A stretch of DNA of 30,000 bases from Stramonita haemastoma (taxonomy: Eukaryota; Mollusca; Gastropoda; Neogastropoda; Muricidae), in the NCBI GenBank assembly GCA_030674155.1, contig CM060335.1, forward strand, positions 47,808,623 to 47,838,622, given 5' to 3'. Both the position numbers and the translations under genes were made by a program. The first letter of the stretch is position 1. Every line of letters begins with the position of its first letter. Under the pieces are notes generated by a model, which was given only the letters and a program-made list of their open reading frames with translations, made no database searches and was not told the DNA's origin. Below, piece after piece: positions 20,532-29,475 of the stretch.

Positions 20532-20626
<95 letters not shown>
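20532..20626. repeat. (GATA)n microsatellite at the LINE 3' end
   Basis: About 95 bp of GATA starting directly at the LINE end (CTAAGGGATAAAGATAGATA), as RTE elements often end in short tandem repeats. Confidence 0.97.
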
Positions 20627-20651
20627 AATGCACACGGTACATCACAACCTG

Positions 20652-20910
20652 AATGACTCCACTTTCCCGAAAATTCCTTCGGATAAGACTGTAAACCGAG
20701 GCCCCGAGTGCGAACACACGCAGAATATCTTGCGTACACGTTAAATCCTGTTCCGCTTTTCGTAAAGTAGGCTATAGTGTGCCTGGTGGGAAAAGATGAC
20801 AAGATTTACAAAAACTGCATACACACGGGGACTGAATGTAAAAAAAAAGCACATGAGCGCTTATTCCACTATACTCGTAAAAGATATAAAAATAAAATAA
20901 ATAAATTTTT
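20652..20910 (+). mobile_element. SINE family A, headless copy
   Basis: AATTCCTTCGGATAAGACTG, AAACCGAGGCCCCGAGTG, TACACGTTAAATCCTGTTCC, and a 3' end with AAATAAAATAAATAAA. Confidence 0.88.
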
Positions 20911-20929
20911 AAAAATAAATAATAAACCA

Positions 20930-21117
20930 CCATCAAACTCACCACCATAACCACCATCACAACCATCAAATGCACCAACACCACCACAACCACCATCACC
21001 TCAAACTCACCACCAAACCACCATCACCACCATCACAACCCCCAACACCACTACCACCACAACCACCATCAAATCCACCACCACCACCACCACACCACCA
21101 CCAAAACCTACCACCAC
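20930..21117. repeat. (CCA)n/(CCATCA)n tract abutting the exon donor
   Basis: CCACCA, CCATCA and CAACCA units. On the gene strand this is GGT/GGTGGT and directly follows the splice donor of the GFI1-like exon. Confidence 0.93.
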
Positions 21118-21793
21118 CGTTGGATGTAGTGTGCTTCTTCATGTCGCTCTTCTGTGGAACCTCTTCCCGCAGTAGGCCAGGGGTAGGGGGCTGTCCGAGT
21201 GGATCAGAGGTGCGTGACAGCGTGGACGACCGCTTGAAGCTCTTGCCGCACTGCCCGCACACGAAGCTCCGGTCCTGGGAATGCACTGCGCGCGTGCTGG
21301 TCCAGGCCAACTCCGGTCCCACAGGCGTGCCCGAGGTCTTCTGCAGGCGTCACAGCTAGGGCCTCGTCCCCGAGTGCGAGCGCCGCACGTGCACCTCCAA
21401 TCCGTGAGCCGTGGTGAAGAGTTTCGCGCACTTGGCGCATTCGTAGTTGGAGCGGTGAGGCGTTTCGCGTGTGGAGGAGGAGGAGGGGGGGGAGGTTACG
21501 TTTGGGATGAAGTCCGAGCCTGGTTTGATAACAAGTCCGCTGTCTTTGGGGGTGAAGTAGTAAGGGTGGTGGTGGAAGGGGGGTGGAAATGTAGGAGGGA
21601 AGTTGCGGAATTGAAAGTCGTAGGGGTTTGCGCGTGGCCAGAGGTTGTAAGGGGAGAAGAGGGTGGTGGTAGGGTGGAAAAAGCCGAGTTTGTGGTGAGG
21701 TTTGTGGCTCTTGTCGTGAAATGTCTGGAAGAAGGTGTTGATGTCGTCTTGGAGTTGTCTGACCGTGTTTCGGTGATTTCGCGTCCCCCTTGC
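21118..21793 (-). CDS. Gfi1: Upstream exon of the GFI1/senseless-type gene: linker plus fingers 1-4, with several indels in fingers 2 and 4
   Basis: The acceptor reads tatatttttcag just upstream of 21793. The exon then stays open for about 145 codons. The first 110 residues form a Pro/Phe/His-rich linker, as expected for the variable middle of GFI1 proteins. Finger 1 (about 21446-21366) is [17 protein letters not shown] followed by [10 protein letters not shown], a GFI1 signature. Finger 3 ([24 protein letters not shown]) and the end of finger 4 (QKSDMKKHT) are also diagnostic and lie in the same frame as finger 1. Between them the frame breaks: finger 2 contains TAG (21356-21358) and TGA in frame, and the CDAC and GLDQH pieces are in other frames. 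Finger 4 lacks about six bases in total, although PYPC and YCGKRFH can be read in shifted frames. A plausible donor CG|GTGGTGG ends the exon at 21118; the last few codons before it also appear to miss bases. Either assembly deletions or a decaying copy would explain this. The intact terminal exon favours the former. Confidence 0.85.
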
Positions 21794-21994
21794 CTGAAAA
21801 ATATAGTCCATTTTTATTGACTAAGGTTATTCCTAAGCATAGTTGTTTGCTTAAAATACTGCCATTGAAGGACATTATACCCTTGGAGTTTGTTTTTATT
21901 TCTTTGTTTTTTACTGAATCTTTGATGAGTCGTTTTCAAATGATTGAGAAGTTGTAAGCGGTTACTTGCACTTTTTTCCTCCATACTATCTCCT

Positions 21995-21995
<1 letters not shown>

Positions 21996-22025
<30 letters not shown>

Positions 22026-22056
22026 AAAAGAAGAAGAAGAAGAAGAAGAAGAAGAA
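21996..22056. repeat. (AAG)n microsatellite
   Basis: About 60 bp; on the gene strand it is (TTC)n, about 200 bp upstream of the finger 1-4 exon. Confidence 0.95.
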
Positions 22057-22073
22057 ATATGTGTGTGTGTTCT

Positions 22074-22107
<34 letters not shown>

Positions 22108-22162
22108 CAAAGACAGAGAGAGCAGTATATATAAAACGTTCCCTTTTCATAAAAAAAACAAC

Positions 22163-22349
22163 AACAAAACTTGCCATCTACTCTTCGGAGTTGGACTCTG
22201 CAGTGCTTTCTGCCGACAGCCAGGGCCTGAAAGCAGTGAAGTTTCCGTTGACAGTCGAAATGCGGGATGTCGTCTGCTGCACTGCACGCGGCTGCCCGAG
22301 TTCTCTCCCATGGGCGCTGGCTGAGGCACACCATGGGTGTAATAGTTCT
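22163..22349 (-). CDS. Possible further upstream coding exon of the GFI1-like gene
   Basis: The minus strand shows a strong acceptor: a T/C tract, then ttaattagatacag, with the exon beginning AACTATTACACC. One frame starts NYYTHGVPQPAPMGENSG. Another continues as VNGNFTAFRPWLSAES and ends SNSEE before an in-frame TAG; this frame ends in phase 0, which fits the phase-0 start of the next exon. No GT donor exists at the expected spot (the sequence reads GAGTAGATGG; one missing G would create GAG|GTAGAT), although a weak GC-type donor lies at the end of the stretch. The two frames would need a small indel between them, as also seen in the next exon. The region is complex sequence unlike its repeat-rich surroundings. 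I do not recognise a domain, and the GFI1 linker is too variable to confirm membership. The boundaries are approximate. Confidence 0.35.
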
Positions 22350-22425
22350 GTATCTAATTAAAGAGAGAAAAAAAGAAAAAGAAAAAAAACGTTACCAAGT
22401 AGTTTTATCATTTACACGCGCATGT

Positions 22426-22438
22426 GCACACACACACA

Positions 22439-22500
<62 letters not shown>
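22426..22500. repeat. (CA)n microsatellite, left flank of a SINE
   Basis: About 75 bp of CA ending exactly where the SINE body begins at GGAGTTAAC. Confidence 0.96.
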
Positions 22501-22502
<2 letters not shown>

Positions 22503-22776
22503 GAGTTAACATCGTGCCGACTACACTCCCCCCAAAAGTCCTTCGGATGAGACTATAAACTGATGTCCCATGTGCGAACGCACGCAGAACATTTTGCGCA
22601 CATGTTAAAACCCTTTCCGCTTTTCGGAACAGTAGGCCATTGTGTGCTGTTGGGAACGGATGACAAAATTTTAAAACTGCATACACACAGGATTGGATGT
22701 AGAAAAAAACCAAAAAACCCACATGAGTGCTTATTCCATTATCCTCGAAATACAAAAAAAGAGAATAAGAATACGG
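22501..22776 (+). mobile_element. SINE family A, headless copy between two CA tracts
   Basis: GGAGTTAACATCGTGCCGAC, AAAGTCCTTCGGATGAGAC, GCGCACATGTTAAAACCC, CTGCATACACACAGGATTGG and TTATCCTCGAAATACAAA follow the family order. Confidence 0.88.
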
Positions 22777-22778
<2 letters not shown>

Positions 22779-22840
<62 letters not shown>

Positions 22841-22855
22841 ACACCACACACACCA
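22779..22855. repeat. (CA)n microsatellite, right flank of a SINE
   Basis: About 77 bp of CA at the 3' end of the SINE. Confidence 0.96.
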
Positions 22856-23001
22856 CTCTTGTGTTTGCTTTCTGCACTATCTCCCTTGGCTTTGATTTGA
22901 ACACTCATTGCGACATGAAGTAGACTAGGTCCTGACACCAGGGGCTGTATGAAAGCTCTAAGCTTTACTGTGACCAAAAGAGTATTAAACGTATTCATAT
23001 A

Positions 23002-23353
23002 TTATTTATTCATTTATTTATTCTTTCATATCGAAGATAATGGAAGAAGCACTCATGTGCTTTATTTATATCCATGTCCCCGTGCGTATTCAGTTTTGTA
23101 AATCTTGTCATGTGTTCCCACCGGCACACAGTGGTCCTACTCTTACGAAAAGCGGAAGAGGTTTTACGTGTGTGCAAGATGCTCTGCGTGCGTTCGCACT
23201 CGAGCTTCGGTTTATAGTCTGATCCGAAGGACTTTTAGGGAGAGTGGAGTCAGCACTGATGTCAACTCCCGGAGAACAATCCCCTCGAACGGGAATCGAA
23301 CCGGGTCGTGAAATTGCGAGCGCAATATTCTGACCACTAGACTACAAGTGGTA
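23002..23353 (-). mobile_element. SINE family A, full-length copy
   Basis: The minus strand gives the tRNA-like head GTAGTCTAGTGGTCAGAATA, TTGCGCTCGCAATTTC, then the B-box CCGGTTCGATTCCCG, which together are close to tRNA-Glu. The body follows (GAGTTGACATCAGTGCTGAC, AAGTCCTTCGGATCAGAC, CACGTAAAACCTCTTCCG, CTGAATACGCACGGGGAC) and a (TAAA)n tail. This is the best reference copy for the family. Confidence 0.92.
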
Positions 23354-24300
23354 GAGTGTGTCTGCATGACAAAGGGCGCTAATTATGTGAATCTCATGCC
23401 GTTATGACGTTACATTGTGTATACCTCATCAACTCCCCTTCCCATAGAACAGAAAAAAACAACAGAATTAGTACAAAGACTTTTCCCATCCACCCTCAAG
23501 GGTAGAAAATAGAGAAGAAAGCAATAAAGCAAAAACAAAACCACTACATCACGTAAACCTACGAATGAACACTATCCAAACATATAAATCACAACTGTCA
23601 CAGAAGATATACAAAAAAGAAAATAACAATAATAATAGATTTTTTAAAAAAAATAATCGTAGTAATGTGTGGAATCTATTATAACGTTGAATCTTGTAAA
23701 GCAACAAATTAAAGCGATTACATTCAAATCATTTACACGTATGCAATAACCATAAATAAACAAACACCAATAATCACTAGATAACAAAGATGTCTGTGGA
23801 AAGAAACGGAGATGATAAAAGAAAGAGTAAAAAGAAGCAAGAAAGAAAGAAGGAAGACAAGAAAGGAAAAGTAGGAAGAAAGAGATAGGAAGGAGAGACG
23901 GGGTGAAGAGGTGGACGAATAAATGCACAGAAGATACGCAGTGTTTGTTTCGAGTCGTCGAAATTGCTTACCGCATCAACATAGCAATACTTGAATGCGG
24001 TCTTTACCTCAGTCTTGCTTTGTCAGTCATTGATGTCAGTTAGATGCCAATACCTAAGTCATCATGTTTAAAAATGTATGTTGAAACTGTGTTCAGTAAC
24101 AACAAACACCCTCTCTTCCATTTAAGTGCAAAAAGAAATCTCTGAAGTCGGAGTATGGCTGCCTACAATTATGCCGACACTCTGGAAAAGAGCCACAAAC
24201 AAACGCAACCTTTTTCCTCCAGTGTGTACAGTATGGTCTCTCAGAGATTCCCAAGTGTGACGACGAGTAAGTCTGGGCATATGAGAAATCTGGAACAACA
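23354..24300. other. Complex AT-rich sequence, no gene recognised
   Basis: A-rich and GAAA-rich stretches (about 23810-23890). No open frame with a recognisable domain. Confidence 0.5.
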
Positions 24301-24328
24301 CCCCCCCTCCCCCCCCCCCCCCCCCCCC
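24301..24328. repeat. Poly-C tract
   Basis: 28 bp of C with one T. Confidence 0.95.
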
Positions 24329-24444
24329 ACCCAACCCACCCTCATTTTTAGGCTCGACAACCACAACACAAAACATGATAATCTGTGATCTGTTAGTGTC
24401 TTTTTCCTCTTTGTTTCGTTTCCTTCCTTGCCTAGACATCAAAA

Positions 24445-24614
24445 TCACCAGGGGTAAAATGTTATGCGTACCATGTCACCATTTCCCACCACTATGGTAG
24501 CCACTTTCCATCTTCCGGGATCATCCATTTTGACCAGCACGCGACAGTCTACGTTTTTGAAAGATGCAATACAATTTACCATTCGTTTAAGATGGTGTAT
24601 GCGCATGTTTTCAC
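24445..24614 (-). CDS. Possible small terminal exon, unknown product
   Basis: A TG-rich tract followed by TAG at 24615-24617 could act as an acceptor. The frame then reads ENMRIHHLKRMVNCIASFK, VDCRVLVKMDDPGRWK and GNGDMVRITFYPW before TGA (24445-24447). Its balanced composition, unlike the repeat-derived frames nearby, is what makes it notable. I do not recognise it; it could be unannotated transposon protein or chance. Confidence 0.2.
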
Positions 24615-24711
24615 CTACACACACACGCGCGCGCGCGCGCGGAAACCCTAGTTTAATCCGATACAATCAAAAGGGATTTAGATTCTGCAACAATGGTTGA
24701 CTCCGAGGGGG

Positions 24712-24857
24712 GGGGGAGAGACAGAGACAGAGACAAAGAGAAAGAGAGACAGAAAGAGACAGACAGACAGAGACAGAGATACAGACAGACAGACAGTGAG
24801 AATGGAGGGAGACAGACAGACAGACATGCAGCGAGGGAGGGAGATAGATGAGATAGA

Positions 24858-24898
<41 letters not shown>

Positions 24899-24912
24899 AG
24901 AGGAGAGGAGAG

Positions 24913-24972
<60 letters not shown>

Positions 24973-25030
24973 GAAAGTGAGTGAGTGAGTGAGTGAGTGA
25001 GTGAGTGAGTGAAGTGAGTGAGTGAGTGAG
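24712..25030. repeat. Composite purine-rich simple repeats (GACA, GA, GTGA)
   Basis: GACAGA-type units to about 24860, pure GA blocks to 24974, then about 14 units of GTGA. Confidence 0.95.
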
Positions 25031-26490
25031 ACAGACAAACAAAGACAGACAGAAAGAGAGAGGCAGACAGAAAGAGACAGGCAGACAGAAAGAGAGAGGC
25101 AGACAGAAAGAGACAGAAAGAGACAGGCAGACAGAAAGAGAGAGGCAGACAGAAAGAGACAGAAAGAGACAGAAAGAGACAGGCAGACAGAAAGAGAGAG
25201 GCAGACAGAAAGAGAAAGGCAGACAGAAAGAGAAAGGCAGACAGAAAGAGAGAGGCAGACAGAAAGAGAGGCAGACAGAAAGAGAAAGCAGACAGAAAGA
25301 GAAGGCAGACAGAAAGAGACAGGGAGACAGAAAGAGAGAGGCAGACAGAAAGAGACAGGCAGACAGAAAGAGAAAGACAGACAGAAAGAGAGAGGCAGAC
25401 AGAAAGAGACAGGCAGACAGAAAGAGAGAGCAGACAGAAAGAGAGAGGCAGACAGAAAGAGAAAGACAGACAGAAAGAGAGAGGCAGACAGAAAGAGAGA
25501 GGCAGACAGAAAGAGAAAGACAGACAGAAAGAGAGAGGCAGACAGAAAGAGAAAGACAGACAGAAAGAGAGAGGCAGACAGAAAGAGACAGGCAGACAGA
25601 AAGAGAGAGGCAGACAGAAAGAGAGAGGCAGACAGAAAGAGACAGAAAGAGAGAGGCAGACAGAAAGAGACAGAAAGAGAGAGCAGACAGAAAGAGACAG
25701 AAAAGAGAGGCAGACAGAAAGAGAGAGGCAGACAGAAAGAGAGAGCAGACAGTAAAGAGAAAGGCAGACAGAAGAGAACAGACAGAAAGAGACAGGCAAG
25801 AAAGCAGAAGAAGAGACAGGCAGACAGAAAGAGAAAGGCAGACAGAAAGAGACAGGCAGACAGAAAGAGAAAGACAGACAGAAAGAGACAGGCAGACAGA
25901 AAGAGAAAGGCAGACAGAAAGAGACAGGCAGACAGAAAGAGACAGCAGACAGAAAGAGACAGGCAGACAGGAAAGCAGACAGAAAGAGAAGGCAGACAGA
26001 AAGAGAAAGGCAGACAGAAAGAGAGAGGCAGACAGAAAGAGAAAGGCAGACAGAAACAGACAGAAAGAGACAGGCAGACAGAAAGAGACAGAAAGAGAGA
26101 GGCAGACAGAAAGAGAGAGGCAGACAGAAAGAGAGAGGCAGACAGAAAGAGACAGAAAGAGAGAGGCAGACAGAAAGAGACAGACAGAGAGAGGCAGACA
26201 GAAAGAGACAGAAAGAGAGAGGCAGACAGAAAGAGAAAGACAGACAGAAAGAGAAAGACAGACAGAAAGAGAAACAGACAGAAAAACAGAAAGAGAGAGG
26301 CAGACAGAAAGAGACAGACAGAGAGAGGCAGACAGAAAGAGACAGAAAGAGAGAGGCAGACAGAAAGAGAAAGACAGACAGAAAGAGAAAGGCAGACAGA
26401 AAGAGAAAGGCAGACAGAAACAGACAGAAAGAGAAAGGCAGACAGAAAGAGAGAGGCAGACAGAAAGAGACAGGCAGACAGACAGACACA
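25031..26490. repeat. 18-bp-unit satellite, about 1.46 kb
   Basis: The unit is AGGCAGACAGAAAGAGAS, where the last base alternates G, C or A. A shorter 10-bp unit AGAAAGAGAC is interspersed. Because 18 is a multiple of 3, it produces open frames of 500-620 codons on both strands (Arg/Lys/Gln/Glu or Ser/Leu/Cys/Phe repeats), which are artefacts. Confidence 0.97.
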
Positions 26491-26509
26491 GAGCCAGAGA
26501 AAATCCCAT

Positions 26510-26597
26510 TCTACCATGATGACCTTCATAAGAAGTTTGAACCTATGATCCTGGTGTCAAACATCAACCATCTTAACCACTGAGCCCGGCGGGGTTG
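26510..26597 (-). mobile_element. tRNA-like SINE head adjoining the satellite
   Basis: In minus: GCCGGGCTCAGTGGTTAAGA resembles an A-box and ATAGGTTCAAAC a B-box. It continues directly into the satellite, which occupies the place of its body. Confidence 0.55.
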
Positions 26598-26667
26598 AGT
26601 TCCCTTTCACGAAGAGGTAACAGCCCCCAATGCACCACCACTAGCAACAGTTACAGAGCCTCACAAA

Positions 26668-26671
<4 letters not shown>

Positions 26672-26739
<68 letters not shown>
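26672..26739. repeat. (TG)n microsatellite
   Basis: About 68 bp of pure TG, running straight into an AAGTC repeat. Confidence 0.97.
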
Positions 26740-26741
<2 letters not shown>

Positions 26742-26802
26742 GTCAAGTCAAGTCAAGTCAAGTCAAGTCAAGTCAAGTCAAGTCAAGTCAAGGCAAGTCA
26801 AA
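26740..26802. repeat. (AAGTC)n pentanucleotide repeat
   Basis: About 12 units, one with GGC in place of GTC. It sits at the 3' end of the minus-strand SINE tail that follows. Confidence 0.97.
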
Positions 26803-26872
26803 TTTTTATTTCGAGATGGTACATTGAATAAGCATTGATTTGCTTTCTTTTCATCAAGCCATCTATCTAGGA
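26803..26872 (-). mobile_element. SINE 3'-end fragment related to family A
   Basis: TTTTTATTTCGAGATGG, TTGAATAAGCATTGATTTGC and CATCAAGCCATCT parallel the family A tail but with different tail repeats. Confidence 0.5.
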
Positions 26873-26904
26873 GGGAAAAAAAAAGAAAAAGAAAATAACA
26901 ATAA

Positions 26905-27346
26905 ATGTATGTATGCATGTATGTATGTGTGTGTGTATGTATGTGTGTGTGTGTGCGCGCGCGCGCTCGTGAGTGTGTGTGTGTGGGGGGGGGGGGGGGG
27001 TGCGTTGGGGGGGTATGCGTGCGTGTGTGTGTGTGTGCGCGTGTGTGTGTGCGCGTGTGTGTGTGCGCGTGCATGTGGATGTAGCGTGCGTGTGTGTATT
27101 GCGTGCGTGTGTGTATGCATGTGTGTATGTCTGTATGTACCTATGTCTATTTGTTACTCTATGTGTGTATGTGTGTGCGCGCGCACGCCCACGTGTGCGT
27201 TCGCGCGTATGTGTGTGTGTGTGTGTGCGTGCGTGTGTGTGTGTGTGGTGTGTGTGTGTTGTGTGTGTGTGTGGTGTGTGTGTGTGTGTGTGGTGTTGTG
27301 TGTGTGTATGTGTGTGTTGTGTGTGTGTGTGTGTGTGTGTGTGGTG

Positions 27347-27387
<41 letters not shown>

Positions 27388-27394
27388 CGTGCGC
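26905..27394. repeat. TG-rich composite tract, about 490 bp
   Basis: TGTA, TG, TGCG and TGGTGT units with a G16-type run near 26986-27000 and alternating GC steps. It yields Cys/Val open frames that are not genes. Confidence 0.95.
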
Positions 27395-27528
27395 AAATGA
27401 GCTCTTTGAAAGCAGAGCTAATTGTTTGCTTGATTAAGGGAAATCTTACTGCTGTTCACTACCTCATACACCTGAGCACATTCCCACTCCTTTCACTGGG
27501 GAGTTTTATTAATTTTCTTTTTATTCTG

Positions 27529-27530
<2 letters not shown>

Positions 27531-27580
<50 letters not shown>

Positions 27581-27608
27581 GTCTCTCTCTCTCTGCCTGT
27601 CTGTCTCT
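27531..27608. repeat. (CT)n microsatellite
   Basis: Pure CT followed by CTGT variants; CT/TTTC-rich sequence continues to about 27890 with a poly-C run near 27775. Confidence 0.93.
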
Positions 27609-27982
27609 CTCTGTTTTGTTTTTGTCTTTCTTTCTCTCTTTCATTTTTTCTGTCCTTTCTCTGGGTTTGTGTACGTTTCTTTTTTGCCTGCTTTTCTTTT
27701 TGCATTTTGTCATTCGTCTATTCTATTTCTTCCTTGTCCCTCTTTATCTCTTTCTTTCTTTCATATATTCTCTCCCCCCCCCCCCCACCATTCCTTCCTT
27801 CCTGCTGCCATTTTCTCTCTCTCTGTCTCTGTCTCTTGCTCTCTCTCTGTCTTTCCTCACTCTCTTTGTCTTTTTTATCTTTGCTTCCCTCATCGCTAAT
27901 TGTTTTATTTGTTTAGCAATCAGAGGCCAATCTGTAAACGACTCTATACAAACAACAATGTGATCCTTCCCTTACGTATCTG

Positions 27983-28038
27983 GGGAGGGGAGAGAAGGAG
28001 GGGAAAGGAGGGAGGGAGGGAGAGGGAGGGAGGGAGAG

Positions 28039-28131
<93 letters not shown>

Positions 28132-28156
28132 GGAGAGAGAGGGAGGAGAGGGAGAG

Positions 28157-28221
<65 letters not shown>

Positions 28222-28229
28222 GAGGGAGG

Positions 28230-28264
<35 letters not shown>

Positions 28265-28299
28265 GAAGAGAGAGAAGGAGAGAGAGAGAGAGAGAGAAG
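27983..28299. repeat. (GA)n tract, about 317 bp
   Basis: GA with GGA interruptions in regular blocks. Confidence 0.96.
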
Positions 28300-28485
28300 A
28301 GATAATTGTGATCTCGAATTTAATTAATACAGCAAATAAACAAAACATACTATACATTATTCTATCGATATATATATAATATCATGATCAAGAAACACAA
28401 TATTGGTACTACATAAAGATGTTCATTGAAACAGTAATTGTACAACACATGTGAAAGAAAATCTTCATCCTGAAGACTATTTGCT

Positions 28486-29060
28486 TTATTTGTCCATATC
28501 AACAATGTAATTCTGTCTGATCCTGAAAGCTGTCAAAAGGTATTTTGCAAGGTTTACTATTGATGCTTGTGAATTGTAAGCTAGCACGCTGACAAGCGCA
28601 TTGAATTTTTCCCTTGAGTCCTCGTACATGGGACATTTAAACACAAAGTGCTCTTCATCTTCTCTCGTGTGTATACATACAGGGCATGCAGTATTATCGT
28701 CTGTTGGCGAAAAGCAATAATTATCTGTGTACATTTAACTGCGATACACTCATCCTGAACTGTGCCAAAATATTTCTGCATTCTTCGACGTACAAAATTT
28801 CAACGTAGTTTTCTTCGGCAAATCTGTTTTTAATTTTACCATATAATTATTGAGAACCGGGCATTAGAATCCATGTTTTTACGCCAATAATATTGTGGCA
28901 GAAATTACTGTGAAGTCTCTCTTTAAGCTCTTTCATAAAAATGTTATCGAAGCTACACCCAAGCAACCAAACTTGTTCAAAACCATTTTCAAAAAGAATA
29001 TTCTTAATATGAAGTCTCACGGTGATTTCCAAGTGGACTGAGTGAGACAGAGTGCAACTT
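28486..29060 (-). pseudogene. LINE ORF2 C-terminus with frameshifts
   Basis: The minus strand gives HIKNILFENGFEQVWLLG, MKELKERLHSNFC, then in another frame NILAQFRMSVSQLNVHR, then in another frame CPVCIHTREDEEHFVFKCP and MYEDSREKF before TAA (28486-28488). The C..C...EDE.HF.F.C zinc-knuckle-like end is typical of non-LTR retrotransposon proteins, and the preceding blocks match in order. At least two frameshifts and 5' truncation make it dead. AT-rich sequence to about 28310 is probably its 3' UTR. Confidence 0.8.
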
Positions 29061-29097
29061 CTGACTGATCCACAGGGGCTCAAACCGGCAAGCACTC

Positions 29098-29127
29098 AAC
29101 AACAACAACAACAACAACAGCAACAAT
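29098..29127. repeat. (AAC)n repeat
   Basis: Short run of CAACAACAA units between the LINE end and a family C copy. Confidence 0.9.
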
Positions 29128-29154
29128 AAACATTCATTTGAAGTAGACAATCGA

Positions 29155-29262
29155 CATCTCCGAAGTTGGAATGCAGAGACCTTCCTGGTGGGCAAAAACG
29201 GCTGCATACACAAAAATCTCTCCATTAATGAACCTCGGAGCTCTGGCCGAGGAACAAAAGTT
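29155..29262 (+). repeat. Dispersed repeat family C, copy 5
   Basis: TCCGAAGTTGGAATGCAG, GGGCAAAAACGGCTGCATAC and ACCTCGGAGCTCTGGCCGAG; it ends in ACAAAAG just before a poly-G run. Confidence 0.65.
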
Positions 29263-29268
29263 GTGTGT

Positions 29269-29295
29269 GGGGGGGGGGGGGGGGAGGGGGGGGGG
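29269..29295. repeat. Poly-G tract
   Basis: 16 G, one A, 10 G. On one strand this could form a G-quadruplex. Confidence 0.95.
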
Positions 29296-29360
29296 AATAA
29301 TAAGCATTGTAAAAACAAGTTTAAACGATTAAAAGACAATGAGGGACAGAACGACACAAG

Positions 29361-29475
29361 ACGAAGATGAAGAAGAAGAAGAAAGAAGAAGAAAAGAAAA
29401 GAAAGAAGGAAAAAGAAAGAAAGAAAGAGGAAAAAGAAAGAAAGAAAGAAAAAAGGAGAAAAAAGAAAAGAAAAA
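29361..29475. repeat. Purine-only AAG/AAAG tract
   Basis: GAA, GAAA and GGAAAAA units with essentially no pyrimidines. Confidence 0.93.

Larger units (their letters stand above)
15693..21117 (-). other. Intron of the GFI1-like gene (between fingers 4 and 5)
   Basis: This 5.4 kb span separates the exon ending in KKHT from the exon starting EKPHKC. Known GFI1 genes also split their zinc-finger block over several exons. The donor is GTGGTGG, embedded in a (GGT)n tract (+ strand CCA repeats 20930-21118). The acceptor is GCAG preceded by a (TG)n run instead of a normal pyrimidine tract. Inside are CA, GA, TA, GATA and AAT microsatellites, SINE and LINE fragments, and two non-repetitive blocks at 16810-17045 and 19190-19460. 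Confidence 0.75.

Noticed and set aside
21281..21820. 179-codon + strand frame
   Set aside because: Antisense shadow of the GFI1-like exon.
21204..21875. 223-codon minus-strand frame overlapping the finger 1-4 exon
   Set aside because: It is a shifted frame of the GFI1-like exon; the correct frame carries the zinc-finger motifs.
23270..23353. Genuine tRNA-Glu gene
   Set aside because: The A and B boxes are good, but the acceptor stem does not pair and the sequence continues into the SINE body and tail.
25031..26490. CRISPR-like array of short regular repeats
   Set aside because: Units are contiguous without unique spacers, in a eukaryotic context; it is a tandem satellite.
24653..26548. 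Open frames of 497-620 codons on both strands
   Set aside because: They are translations of the 18-bp satellite, open because the unit is a multiple of three; five long overlapping frames on both strands cannot all be genes.
26840..27963. Cys/Val-rich open frames up to 289 codons
   Set aside because: They come from TG repeats, then CT-rich low-complexity DNA; no domain or splice evidence.
28486..28734. Cellular zinc-knuckle protein
   Set aside because: The CPVC...EDEEHFVFKC motif with the upstream blocks is the usual LINE protein C-terminus, and the reading is frameshifted.
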